Part shown: one piece after another, positions 1 to 9,979 of the stretch
How the letters are laid out: each line of letters opens with the position of its first letter
Numbering within the stretch: position 1 is the stretch's first letter
Source: JASJBU01 sp963797085
GTDB taxonomy: Bacteria; Pseudomonadota; Gammaproteobacteria; Chromatiales; Chromatiaceae
Assembly: GCA_963797085.1 (NCBI GenBank)
Contig: CAWCOA010000004.1
Coordinates: 248,001-312,000, forward strand
DNA: 64,000 bases
Direction of reading: 5' to 3'
Notes under the pieces: model-generated
Database searches by the model: none
The model's input: the letters and a program-made list of their open reading frames with translations, nothing else
What the model was told of the DNA's origin: nothing
Translations under genes and position numbers: made by a program

Positions 1-12
1 ACTCAGGGTTCA

Positions 13-976
13 TCAGGGAGCAACTAAAGCGTTGACCTGAGCATTCCAGCACCAGAGATTATCCGGGGTCAGATGCACCCCGCCGATCCAACGGTCAATG
101 GCAGTTTGTTCAAGCCAGTTTTTGCGGCCCGCCAACACCGCTTCTCCTTCCCCGGTGAGGGTTAATTTTTGCTCGGGACTGGATGGCAATGTCAGTTGCA
201 GATCTTCCGGCAGTACCAGCAAGGGCGGATCGCAGTCGAGCATTTCCTGCAGGATCACCCAGAAACTGGAATCCCCCAAGAACACTCGCTCTTCCAGTTC
301 CATGTAGTCACCAAATAACCGGCCGGGTGGGCGTTCGCCCTGGGCGAGGATACTCAAGGCCCGTTGCGCGGTCAGGGAGAGGCCGGTGCGGACAGTCAGG
401 ATATTCCTGCAGCTGCCTGAGCACGGCGCCCTCGAGAAAGGGCAATGCAGAGGTATCGATCTGCAACAAGGCATGCCACTCCAGTGGATTAGTGGAACGG
501 AAAGCCTGCCAGGCATGTTTGGCCAGCAGCAACTGCTCATTAGTGACCGGCGCTTCGTACTCTACCAAGCCGGCTATCTGCTCGGGGGTGCACATGCCCA
601 GATACTGCTCAGTGCAGATCATGCTCAGGCTATTTGTTGCAGGCGGATTGTCGGCGAACCAATCGAGGATCTGCAGAATCTGCAGCTGATCGTAGAGGTC
701 ATGTTCAAACCACAGGATCACCCTGTCGTAATCCCTAAAGCCTTTCAGGATTTGATCTCGTTCAGCAAAACTCTGTTCCACCTCATGGAGATCAGCCCAG
801 CCCCGTTCAGCGATAAACCGGGCACGAACCTTTGATAATTCATACAGTGACAACTCCGCAGGGACCGGACCATCATGCAGGACATCCCGCCAGGGCAGAA
901 ACTCCCCCAGGATAGTGGCATCCCGCATGAGATTGACCGCACTGTCACCATTGGTGATATTGAGGATACTCTCCAT
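13..976 (-). pseudogene. DUF1835 / DUF3658-type protein, frameshifted
   Basis: Two overlapping minus-strand frames together make one protein. The first begins at ATG 976 (MESILNITNGDSAVNLM), followed by a FLPWRDVLHDGPVP segment typical of DUF1835 proteins. It goes out of frame near 395-405, just after LRQLQEY. The second frame resumes with TVRTGLSLTAQRAL, which resembles the DUF3658 C-terminal helix region, and ends at the TGA at 13-15. One lost or gained base explains the break. A GTG at 1000 is a possible alternative start, but ATG 976 matches the family's N-terminus better. The biochemical function of this family is not established. The gene is either a recent pseudogene or has a sequencing indel. 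Confidence 0.7.
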
Positions 977-1044
977 GTAACGACCCGCTGTTTGTTGCAC
1001 TCGATGATTCGAGCATAATAGTATGCGTTAACTTTGTTATTCTT

Positions 1045-3309
1045 TCAGGTCTTCAATACCAGCTTCCAGGCATTGAGCTTCCCCACGTCCTGCGAGACGT
1101 TATCGGCCACCCGTAATTTCCAGATTCCATTGATCTCCACCCCGGCATCCACCAGCGCCTGCAGCACCTGGGTATCGGCCGCCTTGTAGCTGCGTTGCAG
1201 ATTGTCTGCGCTGCCGCCCTCCTTATGATGGATGGCAGCGCTGGTTCCCCCCGGACTCTCCAGGGTTACGCTGAGATCGCCGCGCCAGGTATGGGTGATA
1301 TCCACGGTCAACTCGATATCCCTGAGACCGCCCTGCCTTTCCACTTCTATCTGGCTGGCAACCCCCAATGGATCGTGATCAGGGATGTGCAAACCTGGGA
1401 AGGTTTCCCAGACGGAAGCGGGCATGCCGTCGAGACCCAGGGTGAGGCCCCAATCCTTGAACACACCGGTATCGATGGCAGCCCGGTCAGACACCGACAG
1501 CACCCAACTGCCGTTGGCGCTCTGTCCCGTCAGGTTAGAGAGCCCCGGCGTGTCATCCATATCAAAGGCGCGAACCAGGTCGTCCTGCCCGCCGCCCTTG
1601 CGGTCATGCAGCAAGGTGTTGCTGCCATCCGGCGCAGTGAGCCTGACCTGGAGATCGCCCTGGTAGCTATGCTCGATATTCACCGAGACCGCAATGCTGC
1701 GCACCTGCGAGGTCTCATTGACACTGATCGAACTGCTGATGCCAACTGCATTGTTATCAGGGATCGCCAGTTCGGGGCTGCTTGTAAAACTCACCAACCG
1801 ATTCACCACCGGCGCCAATCTGTCTCTTGCCATGCGCACTGCCCGCGCGGCATTGATCCGCCCCCAGCCGTACTCATCGGAATGTCCCTGATTGTTGTAG
1901 TTGCCATTCGCCGCATCTATTTTGTCCGAGCTCTCGCGCAGGATATCCTTGACCTCGTTTGCGGTAAGCTCGGGGTTCACCGACAGAATCAATCCGCACA
2001 GCCCGGCCACCAACGGTGTGGAGCTGGAGGTGCCGCCAAAACCGTTGCTGGTGGTGTAGTCTCCCAGCTGATAACCGCTCGATCCGCTGCGGTCCGTAGT
2101 GACGATGCGCCGCCCGCCGGAACCACTGCTCGGGGCGCTGACCCAGATCTCCGGACCGTAGTTACTGTAGTGGCTGCGCTGGTCATGACTATTGGAGGCA
2201 CTGACCGCAATCACGTCGGGATGGATAGCGAAACCGGAGCGGTAGTTCTTGTTGTCCTTGGTGCCGTTCACCGGCACATCCTCGTTGCCCGCCGCAAACA
2301 GGATCACGCAACCGCGGCCATTGCGGCCATCACTGGCGGCGCGGCTGATGGCCCGCTTCATGCGGGTGCTCAGGGTGAAGAATTCACTGGCCACACCCCA
2401 ACTGCAGCTGACTACATCGGCGCCCTTGGTGCGCGCATGATTGAACAGCGCCTCGATGGTGCTGTCGCTGATCATGCCGCTGGTGCGGATCGGCATCATC
2501 GCACAGCCAGGCGCCAACCCCACCACACCCGAACCGTTCTCGTCCGCCACTGCGACGCCCGCGCAGGCAGTGCCATGGTTGTCGTCGCTCAACAGCGGCC
2601 GGGGATCGAGATCGTCCTCGCCGAAATCATAGGGTGACACATGCTTGCCTGGGGACGAAAAATCCGGATGGTCGGTCTGCACCCCATCATCCATGATGCA
2701 GACCACGATGGAGCGGTCGCCCCGGGTGATATCCCAGGCCTCTGGGGCCTTGACATCCGCCCCCGCGGTCAGGCCGATACCACCGCTGTTCTCCAGATGC
2801 CATTGGGAGGAGAAGAGTGAATCACTGGGCCGATAGGCCGCCAGCTTTATGCGCATGGAAAAATCGGGTTCCGCCAGCTTCACCGATTTATTCTTACGCA
2901 GGGCATTGGCAATCTTGATCGGATTTGCTGTGGATGCCGAGGTCAGACGCACCACGTAGGCATTGGGTTGCTGGTCGTCGGCCCGCATCACCTCCAGGTG
3001 ATACACCTCGAGCAGGGCATTGATGGTTTCCGGTTCTGCATCCGCCTGCAGTTCCACATAGATGGCATCGGTGGGAATCATGATGCCGTTGGGATCACCC
3101 GGCATGTGGTAGATATGCGCACACCATTCGATATCACTGCTCTTTTGGCGCAGCGTATCCATTGCCTTGTCGATGGAGTCGGCCGCGACCTGGTAGACCT
3201 CCATCTCCCGCCCTGATTCTCCACTGCGAAAACGCAGTTGCGGGAAACTCTCCGGGGCTGCTTCAGCAGCCAGTAGATTGCCGCGCACGGAGCGGGGCTT
3301 TTTCTTCAC
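1045..3309 (-). CDS. Subtilisin-like S8 serine protease with two P (proprotein convertase) domains
   Basis: Endopeptidase of the S8 family. With the GTG start at 3309 the protein has 754 residues. The catalytic triad is visible: Asp207 (IMDDGVQTDHPDF), His245 (NHGTACAGV) and Ser428 (GGTSSSTPLVAG), with the oxyanion Asn342 in AAGNED. An N-terminal region of about 160 residues resembles an inhibitor/prodomain. Two P domains occupy roughly 510-620 and 640-750, as in kexin-like bacterial proteases. No signal peptide is visible from this start. A better start is ATG 3439, which is preceded by AGGAAAAGGAC, but it lies in another frame. Reading from it needs a one-base shift in the A-rich stretch near 3425-3435. 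The true N-terminus is therefore probably Lys/Ser-rich and about 43 residues longer. The catalytic assignment is secure; the start is not. Confidence 0.88.
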   Translation of the reverse strand: MKKKPRSVRGNLLAAEAAPESFPQLRFRSGESGREMEVYQVAADSIDKAMDTLRQKSSDIEWCAHIYHMPGDPNGIMIPTDAIYVELQADAEPETINALLEVYHLEVMRADDQQPNAYVVRLTSASTANPIKIANALRKNKSVKLAEPDFSMRIKLAAYRPSDSLFSSQWHLENSGGIGLTAGADVKAPEAWDITRGDRSIVVCIMDDGVQTDHPDFSSPGKHVSPYDFGEDDLDPRPLLSDDNHGTACAGVAVADENGSGVVGLAPGCAMMPIRTSGMISDSTIEALFNHARTKGADVVSCSWGVASEFFTLSTRMKRAISRAASDGRNGRGCVILFAAGNEDVPVNGTKDNKNYRSGFAIHPDVIAVSASNSHDQRSHYSNYGPEIWVSAPSSGSGGRRIVTTDRSGSSGYQLGDYTTSNGFGGTSSSTPLVAGLCGLILSVNPELTANEVKDILRESSDKIDAANGNYNNQGHSDEYGWGRINAARAVRMARDRLAPVVNRLVSFTSSPELAIPDNNAVGISSSISVNETSQVRSIAVSVNIEHSYQGDLQVRLTAPDGSNTLLHDRKGGGQDDLVRAFDMDDTPGLSNLTGQSANGSWVLSVSDRAAIDTGVFKDWGLTLGLDGMPASVWETFPGLHIPDHDPLGVASQIEVERQGGLRDIELTVDITHTWRGDLSVTLESPGGTSAAIHHKEGGSADNLQRSYKAADTQVLQALVDAGVEINGIWKLRVADNVSQDVGKLNAWKLVLKT

Positions 3310-3568
3310 CGCAAACAGATCCGCTGACTTCTCCAGGGTAAACTGTTCACCGCCTCTTTCTATACCCAGGGAGGTGGAATTACTTTTGCTTGTTTTGGAT
3401 TTGCTCTGCTGCTTTTCTGCTGTCTTTCTTTTTGGCCATGTCCTTTTCCTCTGACTGCCGCCTGAAAGGCTACCTAATCGCGGCTTTCTTTTTGTTGTCT
3501 GTCAGCAATCTCAACACTCCCGCTTTCACCGACAGGAATTTAAGTTATCCGTGATTCATAGTTTAGAA

Positions 3569-3609
3569 CAGGTTGGGGGATTCTGGTCAGACCAGAATCC
3601 CCCAACCTG
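3569..3609. repeat. Perfect 19-bp inverted repeat (hairpin)
   Basis: Arms CAGGTTGGGGGATTCTGGT (3569-3587) and its exact reverse complement (3591-3609) flank a 3-base loop. It sits between the DUF2189 gene and the protease gene, both on the minus strand. A second inverted repeat, GCGATAACA/TGTTATCGC with an A-rich loop, follows at 3619-3644. Neither arm is followed by a clear T-run in the minus direction, so this is a strong hairpin (attenuator, RNA-stabilising or REP-like element) more than a textbook terminator. Confidence 0.75.
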
Positions 3610-3660
3610 GTGGAGACGGCGATAACAAAAAAAGCTGTTATCGCAGAGGATGACTTGAAA

Positions 3661-4453
3661 CTACGCTTGCTCGACAAGATCTCTGTAGGCATGCCAGGTG
3701 GCATGTGCGGCAAGTGGAAAGCCGATGATCAGACCCACAAACAAGGTAGCGAAACCCACGTAGATGATCCCCAATAGAATTGCAGCCCACAACATCATTG
3801 GAATCCGGTTGTGACGAACGGCCGTCCAACTGGTCTGAATGGCATCGAACACATTGCATGAGCGATCCAGCAGCATCGGCACCGAAATCGCGCTGATGCC
3901 GAAGACCAGGAACGCAATGACCGCCCCACTGATAACGCCGACCACCATCAATTGCGCACCTTCCCAAGTTCCAAACAGGGTACTGACAAAGCCTTGCCAG
4001 GTCGCCGGGGTTATACCGGTAAAGGTTACTGCAACGATCAGATGCGCAAGGGTTACCCAGGCGATCAATGCAACCACCAGCACCAACCCCATATTGAAGA
4101 AATTGAAGCTGTTATGCCGAAAGGCGGTGAGGGACTTGGCAAATGACGGCATCTTGCCTTGCTCCAACTGCTGGCTGTTGTAATACAGACCGATACCCAG
4201 CAATGGGGCAATCAGGAAGAAGGCGGCCAGCAGTTGAGGCAGCAGAAAATACATGCCGCTGGCGACGACTGATCCCACCAAAAGAAAACTTGCAGCGGCC
4301 AGTGCCGCACCATAAAAAAGGCTTTGACCCGGCGTTCTGCGCATGTCGCGCCAACCAGCAGCACAGCCAGCGCCAGACATCTTCAGTACTGACTTCCCTG
4401 ACCCGGGCAACAGTTACCGGTTGCTCGTAGTTATGAACAACAGCGTGGCTCAT
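3661..4453 (-). pseudogene. DUF2189 integral membrane protein, frameshifted near the 5' end
   Basis: Predicted inner-membrane protein with about six hydrophobic segments; the family's function is unknown. The start is ATG 4453 (MSHAVVHNYEQPV), preceded six bases upstream by AGGAGG. This frame reads to EDVWRWL and then drifts. The body of the protein continues in the neighbouring frame from AAGWRDMRRTPGQSLFYG, a well-preserved DUF2189 N-terminal motif. The break lies at about 4345-4375. The strong ribosome-binding site in front of the wrong-frame start is good evidence that the two pieces were once one gene of about 264 codons. Downstream lies the 3569-3609 hairpin. Confidence 0.75.
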
Positions 4454-4597
4454 GACGACCTCCTGAGTATTTATTATAGAATAATTATTGATTCATCCAC
4501 TGGTGAACATAGCTGTTATTGCCGGTTTCTGTAAGGCTCAATACCATAGCGAGTACCGGGTTATAGCTTACTGAATGGTTATCTGTCCTGTCATCAT

Positions 4598-5716
4598 TTA
4601 GCGGGTGGACCCCGGCCCCGATTCCAACAGAATCTTCTCCGGGACATGCAGGGTTGAGGTGGGGAAAGCGACTTCAGCACCGTTGCCTTCGATAATCTGC
4701 AGTACCTTCAGCAACACATCCTCCTTGATCTCATGAAAATGTATCCAGTTGGTGGTCTTGGTGAAGGTATAGATGAAGAAGTCCAGGGAGGATGGGGCGA
4801 ACTTGTTGAAATTGACGATCAGAGTCTGATCGGTGGCGATCTCCGGATGATCCCGCAACATGGTCTTCACCTCCTTAACGATCTGATCCATACGGCCGGC
4901 ATCGTCGTAGCGGATACCGAGGGTCTCGTGGATGCGCCGATGCGACATGCGTGAGGGGTTCTCCACCACAATCGTGCTGAACACTGAATTCGGCACATAC
5001 AGCGGTCGCTTGTCGAAGGTGCGGATCTGGGTCAGACGCCAGCCGATATGTTCCACCGTGCCTTCGATATCCCGGTCGGGTGACCGAATCCAGTCACCCG
5101 TGGAAAAAGGACGATCCAGATAGATCACCATGCCGCCAAAGAAATTCGACAGCAGATCCTTGGCCGCAAAACCGATGGCGATACCGCCGATGCCACCAAA
5201 TGCCAGCACCCCGGAAACAGAGAAACCCAGGGTTTGCAACACGACCAATGCGGCAGTTATCCAGACCGACAATCGCAACAGGCGAGCCACAGCCTCCACC
5301 ACGGTATGGTCAACCTCCTTGCCTGATTCTTTTTTGTGCTCCACATAGAGGGTCTCGGCGTTCTTGAGGAAACCCACCAGAAACCAGGCCAGACAGCCGA
5401 TCACACCGACATCCTGCAGCGGCTCGGACAGGTCGAACAGGGTGGTGCCGGTTTCAACCCGTATGATATGCGCCGCAAAGGTGATGCCGATAATCCAGAT
5501 CAACAGAGAAAGCGGCTTGCGCAGGGCATGCAGCAAGGCATCATCCCAGGGGTTGCTGGTGTGGGAGAGGGTTTTCTCCAACCGATTCAGCACTCGGCGT
5601 TGCACAAAGTCCAATAACAGAGCGCCAAATACCACCAGAAACGATTGCATGATCCAACCGCCCTGCCCGGTCCAGTGCTCAACCTGGGTCAACATCTCAT
5701 CCATCTCAAACTCCAA
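4598..5716 (-). CDS. MscS-family small-conductance mechanosensitive channel
   Basis: Inner-membrane channel that opens under membrane tension to release solutes during hypo-osmotic shock. The 372 residues contain four or so hydrophobic helices (about 20-40, 70-90, 105-120, 150-170). The pore-lining segment LAFGGIGGIAIGFAAKDLLS is rich in Gly/Ala as in MscS TM3. The beta domain follows (FSTGDWIRS and YVPNSVFST), then the alpha/beta C-terminal domain. It is longer at the N-terminus than E. coli MscS, as in the YnaI/YbdG-type paralogs. It is intact and monocistronic, divergent from the transporter gene at 5859. Confidence 0.9.
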   Translation of the reverse strand: MEFEMDEMLTQVEHWTGQGGWIMQSFLVVFGALLLDFVQRRVLNRLEKTLSHTSNPWDDALLHALRKPLSLLIWIIGITFAAHIIRVETGTTLFDLSEPLQDVGVIGCLAWFLVGFLKNAETLYVEHKKESGKEVDHTVVEAVARLLRLSVWITAALVVLQTLGFSVSGVLAFGGIGGIAIGFAAKDLLSNFFGGMVIYLDRPFSTGDWIRSPDRDIEGTVEHIGWRLTQIRTFDKRPLYVPNSVFSTIVVENPSRMSHRRIHETLGIRYDDAGRMDQIVKEVKTMLRDHPEIATDQTLIVNFNKFAPSSLDFFIYTFTKTTNWIHFHEIKEDVLLKVLQIIEGNGAEVAFPTSTLHVPEKILLESGPGSTR

Positions 5717-5858
5717 TCAAAAATTCAGACTCAATGATAGCAAAGCTCAAACATGAGCTTTAGGCATGAATCAAGCACACATGAGATCAGGGTTTCTTTC
5801 CATGCGTAAGATAGTACTATTGCGGACCTGATCTACTACGGTATAAGGAAACAGACTC

Positions 5859-7222
5859 GTGGAAACCACCCTTTCCCTGTTCACGGACTTTGGGAATGCA
5901 ATCGGCGGATTCTTCTATTTCGATTCTGCGCTGTTGGCAGAACCGGACATAATGTGGCGACTGCTGCTGCAGGCTCTGTTGCTCATGGGTTCGGCCTTCT
6001 TTTCAGGATCGGAGACAGCACTGTTCTCCCTTTCGCGACTCGACCTGCGTGAATTGCGCCGCACCCAACACTCCCAATCCGCCACCTTGCATGCCTTGTT
6101 GGATCAGCCGCGACGGCTGATCATCTCCATTCTCTGCGGCAACGAGTTGATCAATATCGCTGCGGTGGCGAACATGACCGGTATCCTGGTTGTGCTCTAT
6201 GGCGTGGAAAAGGCCGGCCTGATAAATGTAATCGTCATGGTGCCCCTTTTGTTGCTGGTAGGGGAGATCACCCCAAAGACCGTAGCGGTCTCCAATCCGG
6301 TACGGATCAGCTCCACGGTGGTAGCCGCACCATGACCCTCTGGGTGAAGTTCATCACCCCTCTGCGCTGGCTGTTGCGTGGGGTCGCGGACCGGGTCACC
6401 AGCTGGATCGTCGGCAGCGAGAAGGCACCGGAGAATATCCTGCAGTTGGACGAGTTCCGCGTCATCGTGGACGAGATCTCCAACGAGGGGGAGCTGCACG
6501 ACACCGAGCGTACCCTGATCTATCACCTGCTGGATGCCGGAGCCACCGAGATCGTGGAGATCATGATGCCCCGCACCCGGGTGGATTTCATCAACAGGAG
6601 CAGGCCACTCCCCGAGATTATCGAGCTGTTTCGCTCCTTCCGCCACTCCCGGGTACCGGTCTATGAGACACACCGGGACAATGTGATCGGATTCCTGCAT
6701 GTGGAGGACATCCTGCCCTTGGAAATAGATAACGTGGACCTCGACACATTAACCCTGAAGGATCTATTGCATCCACCGATCATCGTACCACCCACCAAGA
6801 AGGTGGATGAGATGTTCGAGTTCTTCCAGACCAACAATACACGCGCCGCGGTCGTGCTGAACGAGTTCGGCGGCGTCGAGGGATTCGTCACTATGCGGGA
6901 TGTGCTCACCTTCATCTTCGGTCACCTCTCCGGTGAAGTGACCGGCGTGGAGCTCTACCAGGAGCAGGACCAGAATGTCTACGAGGTTCCTGGTGAGATG
7001 AAACTGACCGATTTCAATGACTTGACGAATTTCGGTATCGAAGACCCGCGCATGACTACCATCGCCGGGGTGGCGTTCCGCCACCTGGACCGGCTACCAG
7101 TGGAAGGCGATCAGATCAATGTGGAGGGCTTTGAGATCACAGTGTTGGAGATACAGGAACACCGGATCGTGCGGGTTAGGGTTACGGGGAGAAACAGAAC
7201 CGGAACAGGCGTCACCCGATGA
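5859..7222 (+). pseudogene. CNNM/CorC (HlyC/CorC) transporter, split into two overlapping frames
   Basis: DUF21 membrane domain followed by CBS pair and CorC_HlyC domain, a family linked to Mg2+/Co2+ homeostasis. The first frame (5859-6335) carries the DUF21 part with FFSGSETALFSLSRLDLREL and GEITPKTVAVSNP, ending ...VVAAP-TGA. The second frame starts with the overlapping ATG at 6332 (MTLWVKFITPLRWLLRGV). It continues through the CBS domains (MPRTRVDFI, VVLNEFGGVEGFVT) to the C-terminal CorC domain. At protein level no residues are lost at the join, so a single missing base before ATG 6332 would restore one gene of about 454 codons. A four-base ATGA overlap could also allow coupled translation of two polypeptides. 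I favour a frameshift because the break falls inside DUF21. Confidence 0.8.
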
Positions 7223-7262
7223 AATCACAACTGCTGTCGATCAGAAGCCTGAGGAGTAAGAC

Positions 7263-8522
7263 ATGGAATCCATCCTGATCCTGCTGAGCATGGTTGTTCT
7301 ACTGCTGCTTGAGGGTTTCTTTTCCGGCTCCGAGATCGCCCTGGTCAACGCCGACAAGATTCGCCTTCGCGCCAAGGCCAGTCAGGGACACAAAGGCGCC
7401 AAACTGGCATTGAGTCTGTTCGAAAGACCAGAGGTATTGTTGACCACCACCCTGGTGGGAACCAACATCTCCATTGTCCTGCTGACCACCTTCGGTACCC
7501 TGCTGATGCTTCGCTGGTTTGGTGAACGTGGCGATCTCTATGCCGTTCTCATCTACACGCCACTATTTCTAACCTTTGGCGAGATAGTTCCCAAGAGTGT
7601 CTATCAACAGAAAGCGGACAGCCTGGCACCTTTGGTGGTCTACCCACTACGCGTATTTAAAATCCTGCTCTACCCGGTGATCATGCTGTTTTCCCTGGTC
7701 GCTCGATTCGCCGCCAGACTGGCGGGCCGGCGCCCCACGGAAAACAATCTGTTTATCACCAGAGAACAGTTCCGCACAGTCATCGAGATGGCCGCACATG
7801 GCAGCAATCTCGGGGTCTTTGACCGGGAAAGAATCAAACGGGCCATTCGTTTTGCTGATATCACCATTGCAGAAGCCATGGTTCCACTGGCCGAGGTAAG
7901 AGCTGTCAATCGCAGCCATGGTACTACCAAGGCCATCAAAGAGGTCCGGAGTCACGGTTATAACCGTTTGCCTATCTATGAGGAAAACGTCGCAAACGTC
8001 ATCGGCATCGTGACCCTGACCCTTTGGGATCTGATGGATAAGGAGTTGTCTGAAAAATCTCTGCTGGAATTGATGCGGCCCGCGCTATATGTCTCTCCCC
8101 TGCAGAAGATCGATGAACTCCTGCCGGTATTAAGGGCAAGGGAAGATCATATGGCGGTCGTAGTGGATGAGTTCGGTTCCGCCATTGGCATCATCACCAT
8201 GGAGGATATCCTTGAAGAGGTAGTGGGTGAAATTACCGTAGGTTATGACTTCGATGAATACCGACCAAAGCGCAAACGGCAATATGAGAACCTGGAAGAT
8301 GGCGTCTATCTGATCGACTCCCGGGTTCCGGTCTCGGAGGTCAACGAACTCTTGGAGATCAACCTCCCGGCCACCGAATTCTACACCCTGGGTGGATTCG
8401 TCGAGGCTCGCCTGCGCCGAATTCCCAAGAAAGATGAAAGCGTCATCGATGCGGGTTGGCGTTTCATCGTCGTTGAAGCGACTGAACGCGCCATTATGAA
8501 GCTGCGGGTGGAGCGACTCTGA
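7263..8522 (+). CDS. CNNM/CorC (HlyC/CorC) transporter, intact paralog
   Basis: 419 residues with the same architecture as the upstream neighbour. DUF21 with about four helices carries GFFSGSEIALVNADKIRLRA and FGEIVPKSVYQQ. Two CBS motifs follow (AMVPLAEVRAVNRS, VVVDEFGSAIGIITMED), then a C-terminal CorC_HlyC domain with FYTLGGFVEARL. The start ATG 7263 follows GAGGAG at a good distance and only 40 bases separate it from the preceding gene, so the two form an operon. Side-by-side pairs of these genes are common in gammaproteobacteria. If the upstream copy is truly broken, this one would carry the function. Confidence 0.9.
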   Translation: MESILILLSMVVLLLLEGFFSGSEIALVNADKIRLRAKASQGHKGAKLALSLFERPEVLLTTTLVGTNISIVLLTTFGTLLMLRWFGERGDLYAVLIYTPLFLTFGEIVPKSVYQQKADSLAPLVVYPLRVFKILLYPVIMLFSLVARFAARLAGRRPTENNLFITREQFRTVIEMAAHGSNLGVFDRERIKRAIRFADITIAEAMVPLAEVRAVNRSHGTTKAIKEVRSHGYNRLPIYEENVANVIGIVTLTLWDLMDKELSEKSLLELMRPALYVSPLQKIDELLPVLRAREDHMAVVVDEFGSAIGIITMEDILEEVVGEITVGYDFDEYRPKRKRQYENLEDGVYLIDSRVPVSEVNELLEINLPATEFYTLGGFVEARLRRIPKKDESVIDAGWRFIVVEATERAIMKLRVERL

Positions 8523-8738
8523 CCAGGGTCAACTAAAATTATCAGCGGGCATAGGTTTCACTCTCAAAAAGATTAGTAGGGTCTTGTTAGTTGCTTTTTC
8601 TCACAAGATGGAAAAAAGAGGACACAATTGTAGCTTGAATGGACTTATGTCCACTAATCTTCCCATACCATACTGGGCGGAGCACTATTAATAACATGCC
8701 AAACAGTTCTGTCAATTAAATATCAAGATTCCAAGCAA

Positions 8739-9356
8739 ATGATTCTCGTAACAGGGTTTGGCCCATATCAAGAAGACATGAATGCTTCTGGTGAAGTAGT
8801 GAATTCACTCAACAATGATTTACCTGATGAACTTATCCCTCACAAGGATGTATTGGTTTTTGAGGTGATTACTTGCGATGACACTTCACGAGATACTGAG
8901 CACCATAGCCTGGAAGCTCAATTGTTAGACCTGTTAAAACACCATGAACCGGAAGTATGCATCCATACAGGTCAGGCACCCTCATACAATAAAATCACTA
9001 TTGAAAAAATAGCGATTAACTCATTCATGAGAGAGCTAATAGACCCATCCAGACCTGTAGCATACTGGTCGAATTTACCCGGAAATGAAAGCTTGAAGGC
9101 GCTTTTGGAAGAGAAAAATATACCGAGTGAGTACTCATTCTACTGTGGTCAACATTTATGTAACCATATTCTTTTCTCAAGTTTATATTTTTCTGAAAAG
9201 TATAGACTTCCCCATAAATCTGGATTTATCCATATCCCGCTGTTGCCTGAACAAGTCTTGAAGCAACATCGTAATTCTCCGCATATGCCAATAGACATGT
9301 CGCGGAATGCCTTGGCTATTTCTATTAATCATGTCATTGAGGCACATAAGCACTAA
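8739..9356 (+). CDS. Pyroglutamyl-peptidase I-like protein (peptidase C15)
   Basis: 205 residues, a normal length for C15 peptidases, which remove N-terminal pyroglutamate. The N-terminus MILVTGFGPYQEDMNASGEV matches the family's GFGPF...N-S pattern. The catalytic Glu region (TGQAPSYNKITIEKIAIN), Cys region (CGQHLCNHILFSSLY) and His region (GFIHIPLLPEQ) are all recognisable. Divergence is considerable: the usual glycine after the first His stretch is absent and the C-terminus is short. It is AT-richer than its neighbours, hinting at acquisition from elsewhere. The 216 bases upstream hold no recognisable gene. Confidence 0.72.
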   Translation: MILVTGFGPYQEDMNASGEVVNSLNNDLPDELIPHKDVLVFEVITCDDTSRDTEHHSLEAQLLDLLKHHEPEVCIHTGQAPSYNKITIEKIAINSFMRELIDPSRPVAYWSNLPGNESLKALLEEKNIPSEYSFYCGQHLCNHILFSSLYFSEKYRLPHKSGFIHIPLLPEQVLKQHRNSPHMPIDMSRNALAISINHVIEAHKH

Positions 9357-9458
9357 GTTTTATTGAATGATATGAGTTATATTCGAATTGAGATCCATTC
9401 AAAAAGGATCTAAGGGCCTCATTTTTATTAAATCATTCATTCAAACAGAACTGACAAC

Positions 9459-9707
9459 ATGAAGAACAAATCAAAAGAGAACAGTACTACATCGAGTCCA
9501 TGGGAAAAGGAGCGAGATAGGATCAAGACTTTGTGGGTAATCAGCGTTCTCTTTTTCTGGTTCAGCGCATTCTTTCAGATCGGGCTCTATTTCTTAGATG
9601 GCCAAGTCAATCTCGTCCTTATTTCGATAATCGCCGGCATGATGGTATTGGGAGTCGTGCTTAAACTACGCCTTCAGCGCCACCTGCGCAGAAAGCCCAA
9701 TGAGTGA
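9459..9707 (+). CDS. Small two-helix membrane protein of unknown function
   Basis: 82 residues. A charged N-terminus (MKNKSKENSTTSSPWEKERD) precedes two hydrophobic segments at about 27-47 and 52-70, ending with the basic tail LRLQRHLRRKPNE. This predicts a small inner-membrane protein with both ends in the cytoplasm. No family is recognised and the ribosome-binding site is weak. The palindromic repeat at 9717 lies directly after its stop codon. Confidence 0.5.
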   Translation: MKNKSKENSTTSSPWEKERDRIKTLWVISVLFFWFSAFFQIGLYFLDGQVNLVLISIIAGMMVLGVVLKLRLQRHLRRKPNE

Positions 9708-9716
9708 GACACTATC

Positions 9717-9752
9717 TAGTATTCCGCCAAGGTTATATTGATGGAGTACTAG
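9717..9752. repeat. REP-like palindromic repeat, copy 1
   Basis: A 36-base element whose ends are inverted (TAGTATTCC and GGAGTACTA). It matches the element at 22329-22364 in opposite orientation at 33 of 35 positions. Both copies lie a few bases after a stop codon, so they may act as 3' hairpins of transcripts. Confidence 0.7.
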
Positions 9753-9832
9753 CATCTGAAATGAAGTACTATTCAGCAAAACCCTGCTAAATTAAAAACC
9801 CAGATTCAACTCGTATTACTAAGCAGAGGGTA

Positions 9833-9979
9833 ATGGCATACCGCATCTGTTTTCGTGGTGACACCCGCACACCTTTTGCACCGGACAACATGTTCGCCAA
9901 CGGCTTTAGCAGAAGGCTGGCAGGCGCAACTCCGAACAGGGGTAGTGGATACCACCCGAGCACACCCGCTCAGATCTAA
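9833..9979 (+). pseudogene. Possible remnant of an ADP-ribosyltransferase toxin N-terminus
   Basis: A 48-codon frame (ATG 9833, TAA 9977-9979) begins MAYRICFRGDTRTP and continues with MFANGFSRR. The pattern (Y/F)R-x-D-(S/T)-R-x-P followed by xxF-xxGF is the NAD-binding signature at the N-terminus of the cholera/pertussis/scabin-type ADP-ribosyltransferase fold. Nothing resembling the later STS and ExE motifs follows, so at best this is a truncated piece. It is preceded by AGAGGG three bases before the ATG. The rest of the 9753-10220 interval shows no gene. Confidence 0.35.

Noticed and set aside
1195..2637. 480-codon open frame on the plus strand opposite the protease
   Set aside because: It is fully antisense to a gene with an intact catalytic triad; it results from the GC-rich codon pattern and has no motifs.
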